Origin: Bordetella petrii
Lineage (GTDB): Bacteria > Pseudomonadota > Gammaproteobacteria > Burkholderiales > Burkholderiaceae_B
Direction of reading: 5' to 3'
NCBI RefSeq assembly: GCF_000067205.1
Contig: NC_010170.1
Location: forward strand, 2,232,001 to 2,296,000
DNA: 64,000 nucleotides
Shown here: positions 1 to 8,621 of the stretch, in pieces
Layout of the letters: each line of letters opens with the position of its first letter
How positions within the stretch are numbered: the first letter of the stretch is position 1
Position numbers and translations under genes: made by a program
The notes under the pieces: model-generated
Seen by the model: only the letters and a program-made list of their open reading frames with translations
Databases searched by the model: none
What the model was told of the DNA's origin: nothing

Positions 1-414
1 CATCCGGGCTTCCAGGTCCGCCAGCGAGGCGCCGCAGGATTCGGCCAGCGCGTGCAGTTGCAGCGCTTCCTGGCGAGCCTGCTCGCGGCCTTGCGTCAGA
101 CCTTCCTGGTAGCCGGCTTCGCGGCCGGCCGCCAGCCCCTCGGCGTGGCCAGTCTGGCGGCCTTCGCGCAATCCTTGTTCCCGGCCTTGCTGCAGGCCCT
201 CGCGGCGTCCGGCCGCCTCGGCCTGGGCGCGCGCTTCGCGCAGCAGTTCTTCGGGGTCCGGCCCGGGGTCGGGTTCGGGCGGCGGCGCCACGATCTCGAT
301 GGCGTCTTCCACCGGCAGGTCGAACGACGACATCTGCCAGCGCCGCCAGGCGGTGCGGGGCAGGGCGCCGGTGATGCCCCCCGCGTTTCGGGGAAAGGTT
401 TTCCCCTCAGACAT
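1..414 (-). CDS. fliH: Flagellar assembly protein FliH (C-terminal part cut by window edge)
   Basis: FliH regulates the FliI ATPase of the flagellar type III export apparatus. The 138 codons seen start at an ATG (412-414) that overlaps the 3' end of fliG, as is usual for translationally coupled fliG-fliH. The N-terminal part is followed by a charged Glu/Arg/Gln-rich helical stretch with repeated A-x-x-x-G-type spacing (roughly residues 60-120), typical of the extended FliH helix. The conserved C-terminal domain that binds FliI lies outside the window. Family assignment comes from position and composition. Confidence 0.85.
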   Translation of the reverse strand, partial: MSEGKTFPRNAGGITGALPRTAWRRWQMSSFDLPVEDAIEIVAPPPEPDPGPDPEELLREARAQAEAAGRREGLQQGREQGLREGRQTGHAEGLAAGREAGYQEGLTQGREQARQEALQLHALAESCGASLADLEARM

Positions 415-1417
415 AGGCGTCGTCGCCCTGGTTGCCCAGCACGATCTGCCCGCTTTCGGCCAGGCGGCGGGCGATCTGCAGGATCTTCTTCTGCTCGGAC
501 TCGACCTTGGACATGCGGATCGGGCCTTGCGCCTCGAGGTCTTCGCGCAGAATGTCCGCGGCACGGCTCGACATGTTGCGCAGGAATTTGTTGCGCAGTT
601 CTTCCGAGGCTCCCTTCAACGCCACCATCAGGCTGTCGTTGTCGATTTCCTTCAAGATCAGTTGCAGTGCGCGGTCTTCGACGTCGATCAGGTTGTCGAA
701 CACGAACATTTCGTCGATGATCTTCTGCGCCAGGTCGCTGTCGCGCTCGCGCAGGCTTTCCACCACGGCCTCTTCCTCGGCCGAGCTCATCATGTTCAGG
801 ATCTCGGCTGCCGTGCGCACGCCGCCCATCTTGCTGCGCTTGGCGCCCTGGCCCGCCAGTACGGAATTGAGCACGTCGGTCAGCTCCGACAGCGCAGCCG
901 GCTGCACCCCGCCGAAGGTGGCGATGCGCAGCATCACGTCGTTGCGCAGGCGGTCGGTCAGCAGGGCCAGCACGCCGGCGGCGCGGTCGCGCTCCAGGTG
1001 CACCAGGATGGTGGCGATGATCTGCGGATGCTCGTCGCCGATCAGTTCGGCCACGGTGTGCGGATCGAGCCAGTTCAGCGCATCGATGCCGCTGGCGCCT
1101 TCGCCGGCTTCCAGGATGTCTTCGATCAGCCCGGCCGCACGGTCGCTGCCCAGAGCCTTGGTCAGCACGGTGCGGATGTAGTCGTCCGAGCCCAGCGTCA
1201 CGGCCATGAACTGGTCGGCTTCCTGGCGGAATTCCTCCAGCACCACGGCCACGTCGCCGCGCGTGACCTGTTTCAGGTTGGCCATGGACCCGCCCACCAG
1301 CTGCACTTCACGCGCCGACAGGTACTTGAAAACTTCCGCCGCGGCATCTTCGCCCAGCGACATCATCAATACGGCGCTGCGCGTTACGCCGTCCAGGGGC
1401 TTTCCGTCATTTTTCAT
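407..1417 (-). CDS. fliG: Flagellar motor switch protein FliG
   Basis: FliG couples stator force to rotor rotation on the cytoplasmic face of the MS ring. The 336-residue length is normal for the family. The middle domain carries the EHPQ motif (GDEHPQIIATIL, near residue 130) that contacts FliM. The C-terminal torque domain contains the charged helix ILREDLEAQGPIRMSKVE. The start at 1417 overlaps the fliF stop and the end overlaps the fliH start, so fliF-fliG-fliH form one coupled operon. Confidence 0.97.
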   Translation of the reverse strand: MKNDGKPLDGVTRSAVLMMSLGEDAAAEVFKYLSAREVQLVGGSMANLKQVTRGDVAVVLEEFRQEADQFMAVTLGSDDYIRTVLTKALGSDRAAGLIEDILEAGEGASGIDALNWLDPHTVAELIGDEHPQIIATILVHLERDRAAGVLALLTDRLRNDVMLRIATFGGVQPAALSELTDVLNSVLAGQGAKRSKMGGVRTAAEILNMMSSAEEEAVVESLRERDSDLAQKIIDEMFVFDNLIDVEDRALQLILKEIDNDSLMVALKGASEELRNKFLRNMSSRAADILREDLEAQGPIRMSKVESEQKKILQIARRLAESGQIVLGNQGDDAYV

Positions 1418-3086
1418 CTTGGGTCATCCAGGCACGCATCACCATCGCGACGGCGCGCGGGTCTTTGGTGGCCATGTCGCGGGCACGCTGCAGGTTGTCT
1501 TCGTAGCGGTTGACTTCCTTGGCCCGTGCCGCGGCCTGGGCTTCGCGCTGCATTTCCTGGCGGCGCGCCTCGGCCTCTTCGGGGTCCACCGGCGGATTCA
1601 GGTAGTTGCTGACGGCGGGCCGCAACCTGCGGTACAGCCACAGGGCAAGCGCCAGACCGAACACCCAGGCAAGCACGGTCTTGACCAGGTCGAGCAGTTC
1701 CGGATCACGCCAGAAGGGCGGCTTGACTGGCTTGTCGTTGAACTGGCTGTTGACCAGGTTGAGCGAGTCGCCCCGGGCTTCGGAATAGCCCATGGCTTCG
1801 CGCACCAGGTTGGTCAGCTTGGTCAGCTCTTCTTCGGGCAGCGGTTGGGGCTCGCCGCTGCTGTCGGGCAGGTAATTGACCACCACTGCGACGGACAGGC
1901 GCTTGAGCATGCCCACCGGCTGCTTGACGTGGCTGATGGTGCGATCGACCTCGTAGTTGATCGTGGCGTCGTTGCGATTGTTGGTCGGCAGGCGCGGGGC
2001 CGCCTGCGTTGCGGCGCCTTGCGCGGCGTTCTGGCCCGCCTGGGCCAGCTGGCCGGGTTGGCCGCCCTGTGCGGCTTGCGGCGCGGCCGGCGGGTTCACG
2101 ATCGGGGCCTGGGCGGCCGCGGGCGGCTGGTTGCTGAGCGCGCCGGGCACGCCCTGGGCCGGGTCTATGCCGGTCTGCAGCGAATCGCTGGTCTGCTTGC
2201 TGCGCACCGCGGCCTGGCCGGGTTCCTGGTTGGGACGGTAGACCTCCGAGGTCTGTTCGCGGCGCGCGAAATCCATTTCGGCGCTGGCCTGGGCCTGCAC
2301 GTTGCCCGGGCCCACCAGCGGGTTCAGGATGGTAAGAATGCGTTCAACCGTGCGCTGCTCGATGTCGCGCCGCAGTCGCGACTGGTCGGCATCCAGGCCG
2401 CGTCCTTCGCCCAGCGGGGCAGACAGCAGGCGGCCGTTCTGGTCGACGATGGAAATGTTCTCGGCGGTCAGGTCGGGCACGCTGGAGGCCACCAGCCAGG
2501 CCACGGCGGCGACCTGCGCGTCGCCCAGGCTGCGCCCCGGGTACAAGTGCAGCAGCACCGACGCAGTGGGCGCCTGCCGGTCACGCACGAACAGCGACTG
2601 GCGCGGCAGCGCCAGGTGCACGCGGGCGCTCTGCACGGTATTCATGGCCTCGATCGAGCGCGCCAGCTCGCCTTCCAGCCCGCGCTGGTAGTTGATCTGC
2701 TCGGCAAACTGGCTGGCCCCGAAGCGGGCGTTGTCCAGCAGCTCGAATCCCACCGAACCGCCGCGCGGCAACCCCTGGCCGGCCAGTTGCATACGGGTGG
2801 CGTAGACGCGGTCGGCGGGCACCAGCAGCGCCCGGCCGTCGCCGCTGAAGCGGTACGGCACGTTCATCTGCCCCAGCGCGCTGACGATGGCGCCGCCGTC
2901 GCGGTCATCGAGGTTGGCGAACAGCACCTTGTAGTCGGGCTCCCGGCCCCACATCGCCAGTACGGCCACGATCGCCACCAGCGCGGCGGCGACGCCCAGC
3001 AGCACCGGCTTGGGCAGCGCGCGGACTTTCTCCAGCACGGGGAACCTTGCCAGCAGCGATGTGCCTAGAGTGGCCTGCTGGTTCAT
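1407..3086 (-). CDS. fliF: Flagellar MS-ring protein FliF
   Basis: FliF builds the MS ring in the inner membrane, the base for rotor and export apparatus. At 559 residues it has the expected plan: an N-terminal membrane helix near residues 28-46, YscJ/FliF ring-building domains, a low-complexity Ala/Gln/Pro-rich linker around residues 300-360, a second membrane helix near 465-485 (VKTVLAWVFGLALALWLY) and a C-terminal FliG-binding tail ending MVMRAWMTQDEK. The gene is divergent from fliE. Confidence 0.97.
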   Translation of the reverse strand: MNQQATLGTSLLARFPVLEKVRALPKPVLLGVAAALVAIVAVLAMWGREPDYKVLFANLDDRDGGAIVSALGQMNVPYRFSGDGRALLVPADRVYATRMQLAGQGLPRGGSVGFELLDNARFGASQFAEQINYQRGLEGELARSIEAMNTVQSARVHLALPRQSLFVRDRQAPTASVLLHLYPGRSLGDAQVAAVAWLVASSVPDLTAENISIVDQNGRLLSAPLGEGRGLDADQSRLRRDIEQRTVERILTILNPLVGPGNVQAQASAEMDFARREQTSEVYRPNQEPGQAAVRSKQTSDSLQTGIDPAQGVPGALSNQPPAAAQAPIVNPPAAPQAAQGGQPGQLAQAGQNAAQGAATQAAPRLPTNNRNDATINYEVDRTISHVKQPVGMLKRLSVAVVVNYLPDSSGEPQPLPEEELTKLTNLVREAMGYSEARGDSLNLVNSQFNDKPVKPPFWRDPELLDLVKTVLAWVFGLALALWLYRRLRPAVSNYLNPPVDPEEAEARRQEMQREAQAAARAKEVNRYEDNLQRARDMATKDPRAVAMVMRAWMTQDEK

Positions 3087-3407
3087 CGGGAACTCCGGCG
3101 AGCTTCGCGGAGCGTAGAAGCGAACGACATGGGCGGGTAGGGCAGGTTACGCATGCAACGTGCTTGGTATCGGGGAGCGTGAATTATGGCGGCCGCCCAG
3201 GCCATCCCAATCGATGAAAACAACCGTTTTTTGGCGTTACTTGTCTCCTATGTGTCCCGCGTTTTGCGACCCGCTGCCGTGGCCGCACCGCAAGGCCGCA
3301 TGCGCGGAACTGTCGGGTGTTTTGCCGGTTATTGCGCGCTATGGGCGGGCGCGGCCGCGCGTAATCTTGCAGCCTGTTCTATTTTTGGACTGCGAGGAAG
3401 CGAGACC
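3087..3407. promoter_or_regulatory. Divergent fliF/fliE intergenic region
   Basis: This 321-bp stretch separates the divergent fliF and fliE starts and should hold promoters for both flagellar operons. A reading frame in phase with fliE continues upstream to 3186, but its composition does not resemble FliE, so it is read as non-coding. No clear sigma-54 (GG-N10-GC) or sigma-28 site was found by eye. Confidence 0.5.
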
Positions 3408-3740
3408 ATGGCGGTATCGGGTTTGTCTGGTATTGAAAGCATGCTGCAGCAGATGCGCGCCGTGGTGCAGGCTGCCCAGAGCAATGGCGTGAGCCCAGCC
3501 GAGCTTGCCCCTCAGCCCGCCAGCTTCGCCGCCGAACTGCAGCGTTCGCTGCAGCGCGTATCGGCGGCCCAGATCGCCGCCACCAACCAGGGCAAGGCCT
3601 ACGAGTTGGGCGCGCCCGGCGTGTCGCTGAACGACGTGATGATCGACCTGCAGAAAAGCTCGATCGCCTTCCAGACTGCTGTCCAGGTACGCAACCGCCT
3701 GGTGGCGGCATACAAAGAAATTTCCGCCATGTCGGTGTAA
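3408..3740 (+). CDS. fliE: Flagellar hook-basal body complex protein FliE
   Basis: FliE links the MS ring to the proximal rod and is an early export substrate. The ATG at 3408 gives 110 residues, the usual FliE size; a longer in-frame start at 3186 would add about 74 residues unlike FliE and is rejected. The conserved C-terminal signature SLNDVMIDLQKSSIAFQTAV, followed by VRNRLVAAYKEISAM, is complete. The gene is the only flagellar gene on the plus strand here. Confidence 0.95.
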   Translation: MAVSGLSGIESMLQQMRAVVQAAQSNGVSPAELAPQPASFAAELQRSLQRVSAAQIAATNQGKAYELGAPGVSLNDVMIDLQKSSIAFQTAVQVRNRLVAAYKEISAMSV

Positions 3741-3751
3741 GCCCGCGTGGC

Positions 3752-4153
3752 TCAGATGTCGGCCGGCTCCGGCGTGCGCTGATACCAGATCGCCTCCGGG
3801 AAGCCGGACAGCATGGCGGCGCTGCTGTCGGCAAAATGCATGACCAGCGGCCGCGCGACCCGGAAGCGGATGTCGGTGCCGTCTGGCGTGGCGCCCGCGA
3901 AATCCAGAATGACCTCGTGATGCGCGGGGCTGCCGCTTAACTGCGCCTGGAAGGCGTCGAGGTCGTGAGGCCGCCAGAAGAAATGCCGTAATTGCCAGTC
4001 GGGCCCCAGTATGCGCGCGTCGCAGAACGGGTCGTCGTGGGGATCGCGGGCGGCGCGCACGCGCACCCGGCTGTCGGGGTGCATGAGTTCGCGCAGCACC
4101 GCGCGGATCTCGTCGGTGCGGTTGAGCAGGGCGCCGGTCGCTGGAAGCTTCAT
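3752..4153 (-). CDS. Stand-alone YcgR N-terminal (PilZN)-like domain protein
   Basis: A 133-residue protein in the flagellar block, ending 12 bp from the convergent fliE stop. Its organisation (LLNRTDEIRAVLREL, then ARILGPDW, later FRVARPLVMHF and FPEAIWYQRTPEP) resembles the flagellar-brake N-terminal domain of YcgR, where the family has an inter-domain LxRxQRRExxR motif. The protein stops just where the c-di-GMP-binding PilZ domain would begin, so it lacks the RxxxR/DxSxxG signature. A role in flagellar control is inferred from similarity and place. It may otherwise be called a conserved hypothetical. Confidence 0.5.
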   Translation of the reverse strand: MKLPATGALLNRTDEIRAVLRELMHPDSRVRVRAARDPHDDPFCDARILGPDWQLRHFFWRPHDLDAFQAQLSGSPAHHEVILDFAGATPDGTDIRFRVARPLVMHFADSSAAMLSGFPEAIWYQRTPEPADI

Positions 4154-4168
4154 GGCCGCGGTGGCTTG

Positions 4169-4483
4169 TCAGGGCGCGGCGGCGTTGTCGCGATGCTGGG
4201 CGACGCCGGTTTCCAGGCGATATAGCCAGGCCAGCAGTTCAGCCACGGCGGCGTAGAGCTGCGGAGGAATGTGCGCATCCAGATCTACCTGCATGAGCAA
4301 GCTCACGAGTTCGCGCGATTCGTGCACATACAGGCCGTGTTCACGCGCGGTACGCACGATGGTGTCGGCGATCTGGCCGTATCCCTTGGCCACCACGCGC
4401 GGCGCGGTATCGTGCTCGCCGTAGCTTAGCGCAACTGCGGCGCCGCGGTGCGGATTGCCCGGGTCGGAGTCTTTGTGGCTCAT
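4169..4483 (-). CDS. FlhB C-terminal-domain paralogue (FlhX-type)
   Basis: A 104-residue protein matching only the cytoplasmic C-terminal domain of FlhB/EscU-family export switch proteins: AVALSYGEHDTAPRVVAKG near the start, then AREHGLYVHESRELVSLL and the final IPPQLYAAVAELLAWLY. There are no membrane segments, and the self-cleaving NPTH loop is absent from the visible sequence. Small FlhB-like proteins of this type are known next to fliK in several bacteria and can partly replace the FlhB C-terminal domain. The start overlaps the end of fliK by 4 bp, so the two are coupled. Confidence 0.85.
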   Translation of the reverse strand: MSHKDSDPGNPHRGAAVALSYGEHDTAPRVVAKGYGQIADTIVRTAREHGLYVHESRELVSLLMQVDLDAHIPPQLYAAVAELLAWLYRLETGVAQHRDNAAAP

Positions 4484-5769
4484 GGCGCGGGCTCGTCGGG
4501 GCGAGGCGGCGTGGCGCCCACCGATAGATGGCTCAGGGTCAGGCCGGCCCGCTGCAAGCCTTCGCGCAGGGTCTGGGCCGCGCCGTGGATTTCAGTCGCG
4601 CTGCGCGGCGCGACCAACTGCATCACCAACTGGTCGCCCGCCAGGTTGAGCCGGGCTTCCACCAGGCCCAGGCGTGGCAGGTCCAGCTTCAGGCGGGTGG
4701 CCCAATGCGTCGTGGCTTGCGCCGCGCCTTCGGGGGCATCGCGCCGCACCTCCCATTCCATTGGCGTGCCAGGCCAGGCTTCGCCCTGCCAGGCCAGCGC
4801 CTGGTTGGCCAGGACATCCAGTTGCTGGCGCACCAGCGGCATGGCATCCGGATGTATGCCCGTCGGTGCCGGCGCCGGCGCGTGCGGCCCCGCCGAGCCA
4901 GGCGCCTGGCCGCCTGTCGCGGCGGCAGTGTCGGTGCTGGAAGACGGCGCGGCGCCCGGTGACGTCCGGGCGGCCGACGGCGGGTCGCCGGCAGAAGTCG
5001 CGCGCGCCAATTGCGCCTGCGGCTCGGCGCGCACTTGTTCGATGCTGCGCTGGCCGAATGCCAGGTCGCTCAGGTGCGATTCATAAAACAGCCCGCTGCC
5101 TTGCAGCGCCTGGCGCAATGCGCCCGCCAGCACGGCGACGCTGGGCAGGGCAGGCGCCCCGGCGTGCGTCGCTTGCGTCGCTTGTGTTGCTTGTGCGCCA
5201 GCCCCGGCCGGGAGAGCCGGCCGGCCGCCCGTCGCCGGGCTGCGGCTACTTGCGGCGGCAGGGTCGGTAGCGGGATTCGCGGCGGAAGAGGAAGCCGTAC
5301 CCGCGGCGGCGGGGGCGGGCCGGACCGAGTTGCCGGCATCCGGCGCGGCGGCGGACGGGCCGGGCGGCGGCGCGGGTTGCCACAGCGGCGCCTTGCCTTG
5401 TGCCGGCGGCGCCTGCTCGGGGTAGAGCGCCAGCAGCGCCAGAATGGTGCGGGCGGTCTGGCCCAGGGTGGTGGGGGCCGACGCCGTGGTGTCAGTGCGG
5501 GTGACGTTGTTGCCGGTGGCCTGCGTCAACGAATCGGTGGTCTTGGCGTCGGCCACCGTGTTGCCTCGCGTGCCGGCCGACTCGACCGGCTGGCGCGGCC
5601 CCCGGCCGGCGCCGTCGGTCTGGCCGGGGCGCACGGCTTCGCCGGGCTGCGTCACGGCATTGGGGCGCGCGCCCGAGACCAGGTTGGCGTGCGCCGCCAT
5701 GGTGGTGCCCAGCACGGCATCCAGCCGCTGTACCAGAACCGTGCCCAGGGCCGAAGGGCCGACGCTCAT
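4480..5769 (-). CDS. fliK: Flagellar hook-length control protein FliK
   Basis: FliK measures hook length and triggers the export specificity switch through FlhB. The 429-residue protein has a long low-complexity Ala/Pro/Gly/Thr region (about residues 30-300) and an ordered C-terminal domain (about 320-420) with LDLPRLGLVEARLNLAGDQL and LREGLQRAGLTLSHLSV, the Flg_hook fold. Its stop overlaps the start of the FlhB-like gene, an apt pairing because FliK acts on FlhB-type C-terminal domains. Confidence 0.92.
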   Translation of the reverse strand: MSVGPSALGTVLVQRLDAVLGTTMAAHANLVSGARPNAVTQPGEAVRPGQTDGAGRGPRQPVESAGTRGNTVADAKTTDSLTQATGNNVTRTDTTASAPTTLGQTARTILALLALYPEQAPPAQGKAPLWQPAPPPGPSAAAPDAGNSVRPAPAAAGTASSSAANPATDPAAASSRSPATGGRPALPAGAGAQATQATQATHAGAPALPSVAVLAGALRQALQGSGLFYESHLSDLAFGQRSIEQVRAEPQAQLARATSAGDPPSAARTSPGAAPSSSTDTAAATGGQAPGSAGPHAPAPAPTGIHPDAMPLVRQQLDVLANQALAWQGEAWPGTPMEWEVRRDAPEGAAQATTHWATRLKLDLPRLGLVEARLNLAGDQLVMQLVAPRSATEIHGAAQTLREGLQRAGLTLSHLSVGATPPRPDEPAP

Positions 5770-5809
5770 GCGTGCCTCGCTTCAACCCGCCGGCGGCCAG
5801 GCTTCCATA

Positions 5810-6160
5810 TCATGCGGTCGAAGTCCGCGCGCCATAGGCCGACAGCAGCGACTGTTGGCGCTTCATGCGCCCCAGCAGGTCGCTCAGGCGCGCCATCTGC
5901 GGAACGGCCAGGTCGCGCGTGGCGGCGTCGTTTTCCAGGATGCGCACCAGTAGCTCGTACTTGGCCTCGCGGCCCGCGTTGTCCAGCGGCGTCACGGGGT
6001 CGAGGCGGCGCAATTGTTCGACCGATTCGCAATAGCGCTGGCCACAGGCCAGCACGACGCCCCAGTCGCCGGCGCGGGCGGCGGCGAGCATCTCGTCGGT
6101 CAGGGTGGCGATTTCCCGGTAGATATCCAGGACACAGGCGGGCCGCGGGGGGGACGTCAT
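5810..6160 (-). CDS. fliT: Flagellar protein FliT (export chaperone for FliD)
   Basis: A small helical protein of 116 residues directly downstream of fliS and fliD, the standard order. FliT is the cytoplasmic chaperone of the cap protein FliD and in enterics also modulates FlhDC. The sequence is helical and leucine-rich (YREIATLTDEMLAAARAGDW, later RMKRQQSLLSAYG). An alternative frame covers the same stretch but lacks FliT character. Assignment rests on size, order and helical pattern. Confidence 0.85.
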   Translation of the reverse strand: MTSPPRPACVLDIYREIATLTDEMLAAARAGDWGVVLACGQRYCESVEQLRRLDPVTPLDNAGREAKYELLVRILENDAATRDLAVPQMARLSDLLGRMKRQQSLLSAYGARTSTA

Positions 6161-6197
6161 AAAGGTCGGGCTCGCGCAAGGGGCGAGTAGGTCAGAG

Positions 6198-6623
6198 TCA
6201 GGCCGGCACGGGGCTGGCGGGGGGATCGTTGGCGGCCTGCCAGGCTTGCGCCAGTTCGGCCAGCAACCGGTCGGCGGTGTCCAGCTGCGTGGCGTCGCCT
6301 TTCAGGTTGGCCAGCAGCAGGGTGCGTACGATGTAGTCATACAGGTTGGCCAGGTTGGCGGCCATCTCGCCGCCCGCCTCCATATCCAGGCCGGTTTTCA
6401 GGCCCTCGTCCACGATGCGGGTGGCCTTGGAAATGGCTGCTCCGCGCTCGGCCACCCGGCCCGCTTCCAGATGCAGGCGGGCCTGGGCGATAGCGGCGCG
6501 CGCGCCGTTGAACAGCAGCGTGATCAGCCGTTCGGGGCTTGCGCTCAAGACCTGGGTCTCGAGGCCGATGTCGGTATAAGAGCGGGCGGAATAGCCCGCA
6601 GGGCGGCGAGCGGCGTATGTCAT
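6198..6623 (-). CDS. fliS: Flagellar secretion chaperone FliS
   Basis: FliS binds the C-terminus of flagellin and prevents early polymerisation. The 141-residue length fits. Diagnostic stretches are AYSARSY-type N-terminus (AGYSARSYTDIGLETQVLSA), ASPERLITLLFNGARAAIAQAR and the later MAANLANLYDYIVRTLLLAN. It follows fliD by 19 bp and precedes fliT, so fliD-fliS-fliT are probably cotranscribed. Confidence 0.95.
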   Translation of the reverse strand: MTYAARRPAGYSARSYTDIGLETQVLSASPERLITLLFNGARAAIAQARLHLEAGRVAERGAAISKATRIVDEGLKTGLDMEAGGEMAANLANLYDYIVRTLLLANLKGDATQLDTADRLLAELAQAWQAANDPPASPVPA

Positions 6624-6642
6624 GGTCTGCGCGGAAATGGGG

Positions 6643-8016
6643 TCAGCTTTGCTTGGACATGGCCTCGAACTGCTGCGTGAGGTAGCTGCTGAGGCTGTTC
6701 ATCTGTGCCACCAGCGCGTCCAGTCGCGTGAATTGAGCGCGATAGTTGTCCATGGTGGCCTGGATGGACACCTTGGTGCGGTCGTATTGGTCCTGCAGCG
6801 ACTCCACGGTCTCCTCCAGGCCGTCGGTGCGCGTCTTGATCGAACCGTTGCTGCCCAGGATGCCGTCGGTCGCGGTCTTCATCTTCTCGGCCAGCCCGCC
6901 GGCGCCGCCGAACAGGCGCGCCACGTCGGCCGGGTTGTCCGCCAAGGCCTTGTCCAGCTTGGTTTCATCCAGCTCCAGCTTGCCGCTGGTGGGGTTGCTG
7001 GTGATGCCCAGCTGGCTCAGCGTGCGCAGCGCGCCTTCGCCGCCCACCACGCGCAAGGCAGCCGCCATGGTGGACTGGATGTTGCGGGTGGTGCCGTCGC
7101 CGGTCAGCGCGCTTTGCGATTCGGAGCTGACGTCAAAGGCGGTCAGGTCGGCAATCGTCGACTGCAGGCTGTTGTAGGCGTCGACGAAGGTCTTCACGGC
7201 CTTGGTCAGCACCGACGGGTCGCTGGTGATTGATACCGAGATGGTTTCGTCCGGCTCGGTGGTGGCGGTCAGCTCCAGGGTGACGCCGTCGACGGCCTTG
7301 TCGATCGTGTTCGACTGGCTTTCCACGACGACGCCGTTGATGGTGACCACGGCGTTCTCGGCGGGCTCCAGTTCCGTCATGGGCGAGGCGCTGCCGGCCT
7401 CGTAGCCCACCACGGCCTGCACCGCCGTATTGTCCGACGTGATGCTTTTCACGGCGGATTGCGTGCCGGTGTTCTTGCTGGTCAGCATCAGGTAGCTGTT
7501 ACCGTCGCCATCGGTGACGATGGTGGCGCGCACGCCCGCGTCGTCATTGTTGTTGATGGCCTTGGCCACGCCGTCCAGCGAGGTGTCCGAGCCCAGCTCG
7601 ATCGTGGTGGTCTCGTCGTTGGCCAGGGTGATCTGGATGCTGCCGCCGCTGCCCATTGGCTCTTTGCGGTCTTCAACCAGATCCGATTTCAGGGTTTGTG
7701 CGGTTGCCAGGGAGGTGATGCCGATCTTGTAATTGCCCGCCACGGCGCCGGCCTCGGTCTTGACCGTCAGGCCTTCGCCGCTGACCGAGCTCTTGACCGC
7801 GCTCAGCGTGTCCGATTTGCCCAGCGTGGCGGCCGCCTTCTGTACGGCCTCGACCGCGCTCTGCAGCTTGCTGTAGGCGGAAATGCGGGTCTTGACGCTG
7901 GTCTGGCGGGCGGTGATCTGCGTCAGCCGGGTTTCTTCGGCCTTCTGCAGCTGGTCGAGCATGTCTTCCAGGTTGGTCAGGCCGGACCCAGAGCCGAGCG
8001 AAGTGATAGAGGCCAT
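6643..8016 (-). CDS. fliD: Flagellar filament capping protein FliD (HAP2)
   Basis: FliD forms the cap at the filament tip under which flagellin subunits fold. The 457-residue protein starts MASITSLGSGSGLTNLEDML, the family N-terminus, has coiled-coil segments at both ends (roughly 15-60 and 385-450) and a Thr/Ser-rich variable middle with IKSITSDNTAVQAVVG-like beta repeats. The C-terminus ends in a hydrophobic helix SLSSYLTQQFEAMSKQS, typical of FliD. It is expected to be driven with flaG by the sigma-28 site at 8549-8575. Confidence 0.96.
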   Translation of the reverse strand: MASITSLGSGSGLTNLEDMLDQLQKAEETRLTQITARQTSVKTRISAYSKLQSAVEAVQKAAATLGKSDTLSAVKSSVSGEGLTVKTEAGAVAGNYKIGITSLATAQTLKSDLVEDRKEPMGSGGSIQITLANDETTTIELGSDTSLDGVAKAINNNDDAGVRATIVTDGDGNSYLMLTSKNTGTQSAVKSITSDNTAVQAVVGYEAGSASPMTELEPAENAVVTINGVVVESQSNTIDKAVDGVTLELTATTEPDETISVSITSDPSVLTKAVKTFVDAYNSLQSTIADLTAFDVSSESQSALTGDGTTRNIQSTMAAALRVVGGEGALRTLSQLGITSNPTSGKLELDETKLDKALADNPADVARLFGGAGGLAEKMKTATDGILGSNGSIKTRTDGLEETVESLQDQYDRTKVSIQATMDNYRAQFTRLDALVAQMNSLSSYLTQQFEAMSKQS

Positions 8017-8108
8017 GGTGGTTTCCTTGCGAGCTATAGGATTCTGTCAAAACGCCGCGTCGCGCGATTGGCCGGGCAAGGGCACAAGGGCGGGCTAGTT
8101 TGGCGCTT

Positions 8109-8498
8109 TCAGGCGGTAGTCTGGACGGCGTTGCCCTGCATTTGCACGATCATCCGGGCGATGCGCAGCAGCGCCTCGGACGGAATGGTGCGGATTTTGT
8201 CCCCGGTTTCCGAGTCGATGATGCTGACCACCACCTGGTGAACGTTCGGGTCGATGTCGAACTGCAGCTGGGTCTTCCAGGCGCGCAGCTGCTGGTTGAT
8301 TTCTTCCAGCGCGCGCTCCAGCGGCAAGGGCGGCTGGCCGGTGCCCTCCGCCGCATCCTGCGCGCCGCCGCTGTTGGTCGACGCGGCCGCTGGGGTCACG
8401 GCCACTGCCGGTTCTGGCGGAACCGGCGCGACATTCACGGTGGGCAGCGCAAGAGGGGCGGGGGCGAGCGGGCTGACAGCCATGGTCACTCCTGTCAA
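8109..8498 (-). CDS. flaG: FlaG family protein
   Basis: A 129-residue FlaG-type protein, first gene of the flaG-fliD-fliS-fliT group. The Ala/Pro-rich N-terminal half is followed by the conserved domain ALEEINQQLRAWKTQLQFDI, then VVSIIDSETGDKIRTIPSEA and a hydrophobic end. FlaG affects filament length in several bacteria; its mechanism is not settled. A near-consensus sigma-28 promoter lies 51 bp upstream. Confidence 0.9.
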   Translation of the reverse strand: MTGVTMAVSPLAPAPLALPTVNVAPVPPEPAVAVTPAAASTNSGGAQDAAEGTGQPPLPLERALEEINQQLRAWKTQLQFDIDPNVHQVVVSIIDSETGDKIRTIPSEALLRIARMIVQMQGNAVQTTA

Positions 8499-8548
8499 GC
8501 GGGCGCCCTGAGGCGCCCGGCGAGGTTGGCGGGAATTTCTCAGCTACC

Positions 8549-8575
8549 ATAACGGCACCCCGGGTCGGAACTTTA
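8549..8575 (-). promoter_or_regulatory. Sigma-28 (FliA) promoter of flaG-fliDST
   Basis: On the minus strand the sequence reads TAAAGTTC, then 11 bases, then GCCGTTAT. The flagellar sigma-28 consensus is TAAAGTTT-N11-GCCGATAA, so the spacing is exact and 13 of 16 positions match. It lies just upstream of flaG and oriented towards it, which fits a late flagellar operon. Confidence 0.85.
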
Positions 8576-8621
8576 GCGATCCGCCGCCGGGTAGTTTCCG
8601 TTGTCTACTTGTGATCAGCCC

